From Chitinispirillaceae bacterium (GTDB lineage Bacteria; Fibrobacterota; Chitinivibrionia; Chitinivibrionales; Chitinispirillaceae): a stretch of 64,000 nt of DNA. The stretch covers positions 1 through 64,000 of the forward strand of contig JAFGIW010000045.1 of assembly GCA_016929415.1 (NCBI GenBank). Direction: 5' to 3'. A program made the translations under genes and the position numbers. Shown piece after piece: positions 1 through 8,900 of the stretch (the first letter of the stretch is position 1; every line of letters begins with the position of its first letter). The notes under the pieces are model-generated. The model saw only the letters and a list, made by a program, of their open reading frames with translations. It made no database searches and was not told the DNA's origin.

Positions 1-999
1 ATCGGTTTTTCGAGCGTCGCCGGCAAGGGATCGACCTTCTGGTTTTCCGTTGAACTCACCAGGTGTCCGCCCCCGGCACCGCCGTCAAGCGCTCCGGCAC
101 AGTCGCTCGAAGGGATGAATATTCTGATTGCCGATCCGAGTCCGTCGGGACGGAGGATCATCGTCCACTATCTTGAGGCGATGGGGTGCAATTGCCGTGA
201 ATTCGAGCATGGGGAGGATATTCTGATGGACCTCGCGTATTCAACCGCCCCCCCGGTCAGGTATGACGCGATGATTATCGCCATGCAGCAGGTTGGTGAA
301 ACGGGATACCAGCTGGCAGCCAGGATCAGGGATGACGACCTGGTCCGGTCGATCCCCCTCGTCATGGTGACCGCAACAGGGAAGCGGGGCGACGCGCAGA
401 AGATGAAAGAGATCGGTGTGGCCGGCTACCTGACACGGCCGCTCAAGCAGCACGAGCTCATCGACTGCATGCGGATGATACGCAGAGGAGCAGCGGCGGG
501 TGCGGCGGAAGCCCCCGCCCGGCGGCCGCTCATCACTCGTCATACGATCGCGGAGGAGATGGCCGGCAAGAAATTCCGCATACTCGTTGCGGAAGACAAT
601 GCGGTTAACCGGAAATCAATAAAGAAATATCTTGACAAAGCCGGGTATACCTGCGAGGTCGCCGAAAACGGCGTTGACGCATTGGACTCATTCGGCCGCA
701 GGGCGTATGATTTCATTTTCATGGATTGCCAGATGCCGATCGTGAGCGGCTGCGATGCGGCACGGTCGATCCGCGACAAGGAGGCGCAGCGTGCCGGGCG
801 GCCGCCAGTCCCGATCTGCGGAATGATCGCGGGTCCTTCGAAGAACGAGCGGGAGCAGTGCGTCGCGGCGGGGATGGATGACTGCATTGTAAAGCCGTTC
901 AGCCGGGCCGATCTCGTCGCCATGGTGGAAAAGTGGGAAAGAAAGGCGTTGAAACCGGGACGGACAGCGTCACCGGGCATGGACGAAAATCGGGTTTGA
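1..999 (+). CDS. Hybrid histidine kinase, C-terminal part (5' truncated)
   Basis: The frame is open from base 1. It begins with the end of a GHKL ATPase domain (GKGSTFWFSVEL, the usual last strand of a hybrid kinase) and runs through two receiver domains, so the ORF-track start at 115 is internal. Receiver 1 (from MNILIADP) lacks the phospho-acceptor: where YDxxxxD is expected it reads YDAMIIAMQQ, Ala for Asp. It keeps the conserved Lys (TRPLK region). Receiver 2 (FRILVAEDN) has the acceptor Asp (FMDCQMP) and Lys (IVKPF), but the usual Thr/Ser of the ALTA motif reads GMIA. The protein is a cytoplasmic or membrane sensor whose input half lies outside the window. The product ends at TGA, followed at once by an opposite-strand relic frame. 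Confidence 0.9.
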   Translation: MGFSSVAGKGSTFWFSVELTRCPPPAPPSSAPAQSLEGMNILIADPSPSGRRIIVHYLEAMGCNCREFEHGEDILMDLAYSTAPPVRYDAMIIAMQQVGETGYQLAARIRDDDLVRSIPLVMVTATGKRGDAQKMKEIGVAGYLTRPLKQHELIDCMRMIRRGAAAGAAEAPARRPLITRHTIAEEMAGKKFRILVAEDNAVNRKSIKKYLDKAGYTCEVAENGVDALDSFGRRAYDFIFMDCQMPIVSGCDAARSIRDKEAQRAGRPPVPICGMIAGPSKNEREQCVAAGMDDCIVKPFSRADLVAMVEKWERKALKPGRTASPGMDENRV

Positions 1000-1209
1000 T
1001 TAGAACCACAGGTCGTTCCATGCAATCGCTTCCGTATTCGCATAGCCGGTATCCATAAACGGGTTTCCCCGGAGACGGATGCCGCCTGCGTGCAGGAAAA
1101 GGTCGTGCGGATCATCTGCCAGCCATCCTCGGTTGTCCAGTACGACGCGTTGAAACGGCGTCGCCGGCCCGTTTCCCTGTTTACGGGTCGCAGCAATTAC
1201 CGGGGTAAA
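1000..1209 (-). pseudogene. Relic reading frame, C-terminal-like fragment
   Basis: On the minus strand a 69-codon frame with no stop runs from TAA at 1210-1212 to TAA at 1000-1002. It has no ATG, so it is absent from the ORF track. The predicted peptide looks protein-like (for example VVLDNRGWLADDPHDLF and MDTGYANTEAIAWNDLWF before the stop) and its codons resemble those of neighbours. I do not recognise the family. I read it as the 3' remnant of a gene whose 5' part was lost between the kinase and the AbiEii-like gene. It could instead be a chance open frame. Confidence 0.4.
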
Positions 1210-1252
1210 TTATATTGCAGAATCATCAATTGAATGGAATAATTGTAGTATC

Positions 1253-2329
1253 ATGACCTCTCGGGACCATCTTTTCTCAATCGAGCATATAAAAGCGAGC
1301 GCTTTTCATGCCTCGCCCGGACTCACCGAGCAGGCGCTCCATTGTCTGGAGCTGGTTTGTGAGCTTTCGGAGGAGCGGCTGGCCTATCAGTTCAAAGGGG
1401 GAAATTCGCTTCTGCTCATTCTCGATACGCCGCAACGGTTCTCCATCGATGCAGATATCGCGACCGACTGCACGAGTGCTGAAATCGAGGAGGTCCTCAC
1501 ACGGATTGTCGACCGGTTCAAGGTATTCACCCGCTGGGAAAAACGGCAGCCCAAAACAAAACCGTGGATCCCGCTCGCGAGTTATCGTTGTTACTTCCGG
1601 TCAAAGGTCGCCGATTCTCCTGATGTCAATATCATGCTTGATGCGCAGCTCCATGCAAGCCCGTACCGGTGTGAAAGGCGGCCGGTCGCCTGCGGCAGGC
1701 TTTTTCAAAGCGGGGTGAGCGTCGAGGTGCCGCTTCCCGGAAGCATCGTCGGCGACAAGCTCCTCACCCTGGGGCCCCGTACGCTCGGGATTCCTGTGGG
1801 TAAAGGGAAGGCCGCCCAGCGCCTGAAGCATTTTTTCGATGTTTCACGGCTTCTTGAGATGCGCCCGCCGCTGCGGGAGATCCGCGAAAGTTTCGCCAGC
1901 TGCCTGATGTTTGAATGCCGACTTCAGGGAAGAACGTTCACCCCGGACGCCGTGGTGCGCGACACGCTGGAGAGCTGCTGGCCGGTGGTCCGTTACCCCG
2001 AACCGCCGGTGACGGGTGAAGACGGTTCGGTGCTTGCGGAGCACATACGCGGCCTTGCACCGTTCGCCGCCCATCTTTTCAGAGCCGGCTATTCCTGGAC
2101 CGATCTGCAGTACGATATGGCGCGTGCCGCCTGCTGTATTGCCGCGGCCGGGTCGGATAACGTTACCGATGAGCAATTCGCACGCGTTTTTATTGAGGAC
2201 GATCATCAACCATCGCCGTTCACCGGTACGGTGTTGCCGGAAAACGGACGGGCGCGACGGTATTGGGACCAAATTGCGGCATGGGAGGAGACGGCGTATA
2301 TCGTCCGGTGGGGAGGCATGCAGCCGTGA
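1253..2329 (+). CDS. AbiEii/AbiGii-type nucleotidyltransferase (orphan toxin-like)
   Basis: This 358-residue protein matches the AbiEii/AbiGii nucleotidyltransferase pattern. A KGGNSLLL motif at about residues 48-55 corresponds to the family GGTAL motif, followed by RFSIDADI (about 62-69) in place of the R-S-x-DIDL metal-binding carboxylates. A later VGDKL and a K-x-x-FFDVSRLL helix correspond to motifs III and IV. Family members such as AbiEii transfer nucleotides to tRNA or other targets and act as type IV toxins with an AbiEi repressor-antitoxin. No AbiEi-like gene lies upstream here, only a relic frame. The C-terminal ~150 residues are less typical. The ATG at 1253 has only a weak purine-rich site upstream. 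The function could be phage defence, a stand-alone toxin, or a domesticated enzyme. Confidence 0.75.
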   Translation: MTSRDHLFSIEHIKASAFHASPGLTEQALHCLELVCELSEERLAYQFKGGNSLLLILDTPQRFSIDADIATDCTSAEIEEVLTRIVDRFKVFTRWEKRQPKTKPWIPLASYRCYFRSKVADSPDVNIMLDAQLHASPYRCERRPVACGRLFQSGVSVEVPLPGSIVGDKLLTLGPRTLGIPVGKGKAAQRLKHFFDVSRLLEMRPPLREIRESFASCLMFECRLQGRTFTPDAVVRDTLESCWPVVRYPEPPVTGEDGSVLAEHIRGLAPFAAHLFRAGYSWTDLQYDMARAACCIAAAGSDNVTDEQFARVFIEDDHQPSPFTGTVLPENGRARRYWDQIAAWEETAYIVRWGGMQP

Positions 2330-2382
2330 CCGGGCAACGGAATATGTCGCTGCTGCAGGCGGCTGCGGTAACCCGTAAAAAC

Positions 2383-2499
2383 ATGGGCACCTCCTGTTTA
2401 AGCGATGACGACCTGCTGCTTTTCGCCTATGACGAGATTTCCCGTACGACAACGTATGAGGAGCAATCATACCGCGCCGATCGACCATGCAGCGATTAA
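2383..2499 (+). CDS. Small ORF resembling an anti-sigma zinc-finger N-terminus
   Basis: A 38-codon frame (alternative in-frame ATG at 2344) begins MGTSCLSDDDLLLFAYDE. This resembles the first helix of zf-HC2 anti-sigma factors (C-x-x-x-x-LLxYxxGEL) and ends ...ADRPCSD. The full HxxxCxxC motif is not present, because the frame stops just after the region where the CxxC would lie. It overlaps the start of the glycosyltransferase gene by 13 bases. It may be a truncated anti-sigma remnant or simply a leader frame coupling translation into the next gene. Confidence 0.3.
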   Translation: MGTSCLSDDDLLLFAYDEISRTTTYEEQSYRADRPCSD

Positions 2500-3977
2500 T
2501 CGTCATGCTCCCCAACAACCTCGGCGATGTCATCATGGCATTGCCGTTGCTCGAAGCGATCAAGGCCTCCCGGCCGGCGACCCGCATTTCGTTTTTTGTC
2601 GAGGAGGGCTATGAAGGCGGCCTTCTGGGAAGCCGGTACTGCGACAGCATCCTGCGATTCCCCCGTAAGGCGATCAAGGCATCGGGCACCTCACCGGCAT
2701 GGCGCGAGGGATATGCGCGCCTGCGGTCGATTATTGACGAAATAAAATCCGGCGGATGCGATGCAGTAGTCAATCTGTCGCAGCACCCCTACCTGTCGTA
2801 TATCGCGACATTGCTCGATGCTCCCCGCACCGCGGGCCGGCGGTTTCTCCGTGAAGGCAACCATGCGCTTCCCGACGAGTGGAGCCAGTACCTGTACGTG
2901 GTCCCGTTCGCCCGCCGTTACAATGCGCTTCATGCGACCGACGTCTATTGCAGGATCGCCGCGGTAACGGCGGGGCACGGCGGTACGGCGATAACGATCT
3001 GCCCGGATGAAAGGGAGCGGGCGGCGCATTACCTTGCCGCGCGGAGCTGTACGCCGGGAGAACCGATTGCCCTTTTGCAGCCCGGGGCTGCGTGGGTTTC
3101 AAAACGGTGGCCGCGCGACGCCTTTATCGCGCTTGGAAAGCGCCTCGTCGGTGACGGTTACCATATCGTGGTGACGGGCGCGGCATCGGAGCGTCCGGGA
3201 GCGTCGGCGGTAGCCGGTGCCATCGGCAGCCGCTGCCTGCTGACCGCCGGCGAGTTGTCGTTCCGGGAGACCATGGCGCTGCTGCCTTTTACCCGGTTTG
3301 TCGTGTGCGGCGATACGGCGATCATGCACGCGGCCGCGGGTCTCGGAGTCAGGGTGTATGCACTCTTCGGCCCTACCAATCCGGTTGAGACCGGGCCGTA
3401 CGGGAGCGGACATGTCGTTTTCGCCGGGCAATGTCCGCAACGTCCCTGTTTTGCTACCGATTGTGCAACGCGGAATTGCCTGCGGTCGATTGATCCCGAT
3501 ACGGTCTACGGATGCATCCGAGGTGCAACGGCGGTGTGCGGACAGTGTGATATCTTAACAACCGGATTCTCCGGTGGGGTGTTTCATCTCGATTCGAGGG
3601 GCGGACCGACGCACCCCTATTACGACAGGGCGGGTGCCGCGATGACCCGCAGGGCATTCGAGCCGGATATTAATCAGGGCGAGGCAATCGCCGCTTCGCC
3701 GGATCATCTCCGTTCCCGTCGATTTACCAACCGGTGCAGGGAGATGGAGCGAACACTGGAGGCGTTTCTTCACGACCGCAATCCCGGCATGCTGCGTATG
3801 TTCGAGGAGCAGCGTACTGCGGTCGCATCAGGTGAAGGAATCACTGCATTCTGGACCGCACTGCTCAATATCCGCCTCAACAGCGTGCCGTTGCTCGACC
3901 CGGTGGCCGGAGTTCGCGGAAGTATCGAGGCATGCCGTCATACCGCTGAACAGATCGCCCGTTCCATTGCATCATGA
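2487..3977 (+). CDS. Glycosyltransferase family 9 (heptosyltransferase-like), extended C-terminus
   Basis: Residues 1-350 are a GT-B fold of family GT9. The N-terminus LIVMLPNNLGDVIMALPLL is the classical first Rossmann strand of ADP-heptose:LPS heptosyltransferases. LQPGAAWVSKRWP and GDTAIMHAAAGLGVRVYALFGPTNP are the donor-binding motifs of the second domain. It probably adds a sugar to LPS core or a related surface glycan at the inner face of the inner membrane. After the usual end comes an extra ~145 residues, beginning with a Cys-rich stretch (CPQRPC...CATRNC...CGQC), which I do not recognise. The stop overlaps the start of the methyltransferase gene (ATGA), so the two are translationally coupled. 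Confidence 0.88.
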   Translation: MQRLIVMLPNNLGDVIMALPLLEAIKASRPATRISFFVEEGYEGGLLGSRYCDSILRFPRKAIKASGTSPAWREGYARLRSIIDEIKSGGCDAVVNLSQHPYLSYIATLLDAPRTAGRRFLREGNHALPDEWSQYLYVVPFARRYNALHATDVYCRIAAVTAGHGGTAITICPDERERAAHYLAARSCTPGEPIALLQPGAAWVSKRWPRDAFIALGKRLVGDGYHIVVTGAASERPGASAVAGAIGSRCLLTAGELSFRETMALLPFTRFVVCGDTAIMHAAAGLGVRVYALFGPTNPVETGPYGSGHVVFAGQCPQRPCFATDCATRNCLRSIDPDTVYGCIRGATAVCGQCDILTTGFSGGVFHLDSRGGPTHPYYDRAGAAMTRRAFEPDINQGEAIAASPDHLRSRRFTNRCREMERTLEAFLHDRNPGMLRMFEEQRTAVASGEGITAFWTALLNIRLNSVPLLDPVAGVRGSIEACRHTAEQIARSIAS

Positions 3978-4603
3978 GATGTCCCCTCTGTGAATCAGAA
4001 TGCTGCCGGGGAGCCGGTGGAGACCGTAGACGGTTCTTTTTCCTCTGCGGCGACTGCGGGTTGATCTTTGTTCCGAATGCATTTCATCTTTCCCTGGAAC
4101 AGGAGCGGCGTCGGTACGACCTGCACGATAATACTGAAACCAATACGGGGTATGTACGGTTTCTTACTCAGGTTGCGGATATCGTCGAGACGGTATGCCT
4201 GTCGCCGGGCCGCATCCTCGACTACGGTTGCGGTAGAGATGCCGTGCTCACAACACTGCTGCGACACCGCGGCAGGGCGTGCGATCCCTACGACCCGCTC
4301 TACGATTATGCGCCTCCGGCAGGAGGGGCACGCTACGACGCCGTCATACTGTGTGAAGTGATCGAGCACTGCAGGGACGTGCAGTGCTCGCTGCGGGAAA
4401 TCAGGGAACTGCTGGATGAACGCGGGATCGTCGTGGTGAGGACGCAGGTCTACCCCGCCGTCCGTGAGCTGTCGCGCTGGTGGTACGCGCATGATATGAC
4501 GCATGTAAATTTTTTCTCGCGGCCCGCGCTTGAATTCGCCGCGGCGCTCCTGGGGCGGACGCTGGAAGCGACCGCGGCGGGGGATATTTTTGTGATGCGC
4601 TGA
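3974..4603 (+). CDS. Class I SAM-dependent methyltransferase with N-terminal zinc ribbon
   Basis: The protein starts with a short zinc-ribbon-like segment (MRCPLCESE ... FLCGDCGL, two CxxC pairs), as in Methyltransf_23-type enzymes linked to sugar or lipid modification. It then has motif I, ILDYGCGRDAV, which departs from the standard GxGxG. ILCEVIEHCRD is the motif typical of this subgroup, and DERGIVVVRTQVYP the post-motif strand. At 209 residues it is near-complete for a minimal enzyme. The four-base overlap with the GT9 gene suggests it modifies the same glycan or its precursor (inference). The substrate is not readable from sequence. Confidence 0.8.
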   Translation: MRCPLCESECCRGAGGDRRRFFFLCGDCGLIFVPNAFHLSLEQERRRYDLHDNTETNTGYVRFLTQVADIVETVCLSPGRILDYGCGRDAVLTTLLRHRGRACDPYDPLYDYAPPAGGARYDAVILCEVIEHCRDVQCSLREIRELLDERGIVVVRTQVYPAVRELSRWWYAHDMTHVNFFSRPALEFAAALLGRTLEATAAGDIFVMR

Positions 4604-4659
4604 GGCGCGCCGGGTTCCGCCCCGGCAGGCGGGCAAAGGGCGGCCCGCAGCAGCCCGTC

Positions 4660-5415
4660 TTATTTCTTCGGCTTCGCCGCTGCCGCCGCCGCGGGCAGAT
4701 TGCTCTCTGCGAACTGCCAGTTGGCCAGGTTGTTGATGAAGGCATCGACATAGTCGGCTTTGCGTTCCTGGTAATCGAGATAATAGGAATGCTCCCACGT
4801 GTCGATGGCGAGAAGCGGCATTTGATTGAGCATCAGCGGCGACTCATGATAGGAGGTATAGGTCGCCGCGACTTTACCCTTATCGAGCACCAGCCAGGCC
4901 CAGCCGCTTCCGAAGGTCATTGCCGCCTCTTTGAATTTCGTCTTGAAAGTATCAACACTGCCGAAAGCTTCGGTGACAGCCTTTTTCAATCGGGGAGGCA
5001 TCTCGCCGCCACCCTTCGGTTTCATGCTCTTCCAGTAGAAATCGTGGTTCCATGCCATGACCGCCATCAGGTGGAGCGTCTCGATCATGGTGATGCCGCC
5101 GTAAGTATCCTTGATGATTTTTTCGAGTGTGGCGTTCTGATAGTCGGTACCCTTTACACGCGCAATAACTTCCTCCATGTATTTACGGTGGTGTCTGTCA
5201 TGATGGATGTGCAACGTTTTCGCGGAGAGGTAGGGTTCCAATGCGTTTTCAGGGTAGGGAAGTACCGGGAACAGCAGAGGAATGGCTTTTTCCGCCGCAG
5301 CTGCCGGACGGTAAAGGCCTGCAAGCGCCGCTGCTGCAACCGCCGCTCCGGCGGTTGCAGTCTTGATAAACTGTCGACGTGACGAGATCGCTTCGTGATT
5401 CCTGTTGAAGTACAT
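4660..5415 (-). CDS. sod: Iron/manganese superoxide dismutase with Tat signal peptide
   Basis: This enzyme dismutates superoxide to peroxide and oxygen. The metal ligands are visible: His in LHIHHDRHHRKYM, His in AWNHDFYW, and Asp/His in DTWEHSYYLDYQ. GSGWAWLV is the family core. The N-terminus is a twin-arginine signal (SSRRQFIKTATAGAAV...) ending near AAAAEKA, so the enzyme is exported folded to the periplasm, whereas most bacterial Fe/Mn-SODs are cytoplasmic. I chose the ATG at 5415 rather than 5469 because GAAAGGAACC lies just before it and it leaves a normal Tat n-region. WNHxFYW resembles Fe-type enzymes, but the Fe-type Gln position reads Met and the Mn-type Gln region reads YHES, so metal choice is uncertain. 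The tail ends in an Ala/Lys-rich segment. Confidence 0.93.
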   Translation of the reverse strand: MYFNRNHEAISSRRQFIKTATAGAAVAAAALAGLYRPAAAAEKAIPLLFPVLPYPENALEPYLSAKTLHIHHDRHHRKYMEEVIARVKGTDYQNATLEKIIKDTYGGITMIETLHLMAVMAWNHDFYWKSMKPKGGGEMPPRLKKAVTEAFGSVDTFKTKFKEAAMTFGSGWAWLVLDKGKVAATYTSYHESPLMLNQMPLLAIDTWEHSYYLDYQERKADYVDAFINNLANWQFAESNLPAAAAAAKPKK

Positions 5416-5634
5416 AGTGCGGTTCCTTTCGGAAGAAGTGTGAGAGCGTAATTGAAGACTAATATACACATTACGGCCGATCGGTGCAATTGAAAACAGG
5501 CCTTATATCCATGGGCATGGAACAACAAACACTCATGAAAAAGAGGTACAGTTTTGTATTATTCCGTTGTTGGGCATACCGGTTGAATTTTAAAACATTA
5601 CATTGGGAAGAACGGCCGTTAAACGCTTAAATGA

Positions 5635-5663
5635 TTGACTCCTGTATCCGGATGGGGTACAAT
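5635..5663 (+). promoter_or_regulatory. Sigma70-like promoter, upstream of the giant surface-protein gene
   Basis: TTGACT (5635-5640) and TACAAT (5658-5663) are separated by exactly 17 bases. Each matches five of six consensus bases (TTGACA, TATAAT). It would give a leader of about 240 bases before the ATG at 5913. A second, nearer candidate promoter with a CRP-type site lies at 5812-5854. Confidence 0.45.
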
Positions 5664-5811
5664 TATAAAGTTCTTCTCTACCGGTTTTTTTCAATGCAAA
5701 TCTAACCAGTTAACGGGCGGGTTGATTTTAAATGCGAGACTATACTGTTCTGTCGCATGCACCGGGGACCGACAACATCATGACATCCCTCCCCTGTGGA
5801 TGTCGGAGATT

Positions 5812-5854
5812 TGTGACGGACATCACATTCTTTTAAACCGGTATGAGGGATAAT
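5812..5854 (+). promoter_or_regulatory. CRP-type site at class II position with -10 element
   Basis: TGTGA-CGGACA-TCACA at 5812-5827 is a perfect match to the CRP/CAP half-site pair TGTGA-N6-TCACA, within an extended symmetric context (TTTGTGA...TCACATT). A GATAAT hexamer at 5849-5854 lies downstream. If transcription starts about seven bases after it (near 5861), the site centre (5819.5) lies at about -41.5, the class II activator position. No good -35 hexamer is present, as expected for such a promoter. It is followed by TAGGAATGTGCC just before the ATG at 5913. Confidence 0.55.
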
Positions 5855-5912
5855 TAAAAGGTTGTGTCCATTACGTGGTTTTCCATATTTCGGACTCTTG
5901 TAGGAATGTGCC

Positions 5913-8900
5913 ATGCCTGAAGAAAATGTAAAGTGCGGTTCAACGGTCGAGAGCAGACGGACAGTGCCGGCCTGTATAAGTCAATTATCCATGAAAAAGA
6001 GTCACTATTTTTTTCTGGTATGGGTGATTCTGTTGACTTTTATCGGATACCCCGCCGACTATTCCTGGGACAATTCCACTTTATCAGGCATCCAGACCGG
6101 CAACGGCATCTGGGGAATCAACAACTACTGGACTATTAACGGCATCACTCTGGTCTCCTGGCCGGGAGCGGGAGCCAGCGCCACGTTCGCCGGCAGCGAC
6201 GGTACCTACGCCATTACCGTCAGCGGCACGCAGAATGTGGACAGCATCACCTTTAAAAGCGACGGCTATACTCTTGCCACCGGCACCCTTGATTTCGGCA
6301 CCACGTCGGGCATTTGCGTGGACTCGAACAAGACCGCCGCAATCGGTTCAGTGATAAACGGAACAGGCGGGCTCTCCAAATACGGCCCCGGCACGCTCAT
6401 TATCTCCGGGACCAGTACGTTCACCGGTCCGACCGAAATCAACGGGGGGACGCTGATAGTCAACGGCAGCATCGCCGCCGGAAGTGCGGTTACCGTGAAT
6501 TCCAATGCGATCCTTGGTGGTGAGGGAACCGTAAACGGCGTTGTCACCGTTTCCGCCGGCGGCAGCCTGGCCCCCGGTTTCAGCGGGGCGGGAAAGTTAA
6601 CGACAGGCAATCTTTCACTCGGCGGTTCGTCGCTCATGAAGTACGAACTCGGCACCCTGTCGGACACCATCGCCGTCAACGGCAATCTCACTCTCGACGC
6701 AACAGTCGACATCGAGGCGGCGGCGGGTTTCGGCCCGGGAACGTATACGCTCCTCACCTATGTCGGAACATTGACATTGGTAAATGATGGGCTGACCATC
6801 GGTTCGACACCGGGAGGCTATGACTATACGATCACCGCAACCGCCGGTGAGGTGCGGGTTACCGTAACGCCGTTGACGGTGAAGCAATGGATCGGCGGAG
6901 CCGGAGATAATCGGTGGAACACCGCAGCCAACTGGAGCGGGGGAACCGTGCCGGTTTCGTCGGATTCGGTGGTCTTTTTATGGTCAGCCTATCCCTGCAG
7001 CCTTGACGTCGATGATACGGTGGAATGTCTGATGTTCGAGCCGGATTATGCGCAGGCGTTTTATTTTGACGGCAACAAACTGACCATTTCGAGGCGACTT
7101 TCGATCAATATTTCGGAAACAGTTATCGGCAACGGATCGGATACCATCTGCTTCGACGGCACCGGATCGCGGGAGTTTCGATCGAAAACGGGGATATTGC
7201 TTCCGACCGTTCATCAGAAAGGAACAGGGACGACGACGGTGGTAACGGAAGGATTTAGAGCGAGTAATCTGTATGTTACCGCTGGTGAATTCAATTTCGG
7301 GGAGGGGCTGGAAAGTACGGTTGACGGACTTCTGAAGGTTGATGGCGGATCGCTTAATATTAACACCAGTATGCTCTTGGCAGTGGGCGACGTTGATTTC
7401 AGTGGTGCCACAGCATTATTAGAAAGTAGCGGCGGGGCTCTTGTATTTCAGGGCGGGATGCAATTATTTATTCCGGGAAATGAGATCCCAAGTCCTCATA
7501 TTGTTAAAAACTCGTCAACAACGTTAACGGTAGCAGGAAACCGATTAATTACCGGCCGCCTCCAGATTATGTCGGGGCAGGTTACAATGGATACCGCGCT
7601 TTTCGCCGATACCGTGTATTTGTCGACCTCCCTTGAGGCATTACAACTTGATACAGCGGAAGGCAATATCGATACGATCAATTCGTTGCAAGGGTATGGT
7701 ACGATAAACTTCGGCAAGACGGACCTGCATATCTCGAAGTCGGTTGATTTGAATGGATTCAATAGCGTCGGGGGAACGGGCAATCTCACGTTTATCAATG
7801 CCGACGTGATCGATTTTACCCCGAAGACAGGATTTTCCTTCCAGAAAATAGAAATGTCGGGATCCGGAACAGTAAGGGTCAACAATCTTCTGAAAAGCAC
7901 AGAGATGTTTATTCATGAGGGAACCTGGGATTGGTACAACTCTGGAATAGATACGGTTACGGATACTATCGGTATCTCCGGCGGGACGATGAAACTGTCA
8001 ACTTCCATGGTCTATGCAAAAAAAGTAACAGGCAGTGGAGGCACCCTGCGGTTTAATACCGGTACTTTAACCATTTTCGGCGATACCGGCCGGGTGCAGC
8101 TCAGTGCACTTTCCACTGTTTTTCCGGATACCGGTTTATTGATTTTCAATGGTACCGGTGTATCGACTTTCGAATTTCAGCAGAATCCGGCACAGGTGTA
8201 TCCTGTCATCAGAATTGAAGGAAATTCGGCAGATACGGTACGCATGATGTCTAATTTAAATGCGAAGTGTTTACGCCAGATAAGCAGTACGCTCAAATGG
8301 GGGAGCGGATTATTGCATACTGTTGATACCCTCGATGGTATTGGCGGGGCAATGGATTTCGGCAGTTCGATTGTAACGGTTACTGTGGGCAAAGCAAATT
8401 TGAGCAGCCTGTCCGGTATCATATCCGGGACCGGCGAGATTTCTTTTTCCGGAACTGCCGGTACCCAGGTCCTCACGCCGCCGTCTGCGCTCTCCTGCCC
8501 TATTATCAATAAAGCAGGGACAGGAACCGTGCAGTTAAGCTCCAATAATCTGACCTGCAAGGGGTTGTCGATAAGTGAGGGAACATTCGATTTCGCCGGC
8601 AAGAATGCAACAATCAACGGTGATTTGACTGTTGTGAACGGATCACCCGCGACATTTAACGGGCTCGACGGCGTAACGGTATCGGTATCCGGCAACGCTT
8701 CGCTTGCCGGACAGAGCGGCAACCAGCTCAACCTCGATCCTTCAACAGTATTGAATCTGAACGTCACCGGCACCCTTGAAGCTGATTACGCGACAATTGC
8801 CAATTGTAACGCAGACGGTGCGACCGGCCAGGCAACCGCAACCTGCGTCGATAATGGCGGCAATACCAACTGGTACTTCATCCCGCCTGATGTCACTCCA

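Noticed and set aside
540-1196. Minus-strand ORF of 218 aa
   Set aside because: Most of it is antisense to the real hybrid-kinase receiver and shows no domain. The coding-like signal in 1000-1209 is in a different minus frame, reported as a relic.
5670-5990. Possible riboswitch in the leader of the giant gene
   Set aside because: Small hairpins exist (GACATCC...GGATGTC), but no known riboswitch core was recognised; the CRP-type promoter explains the region better.
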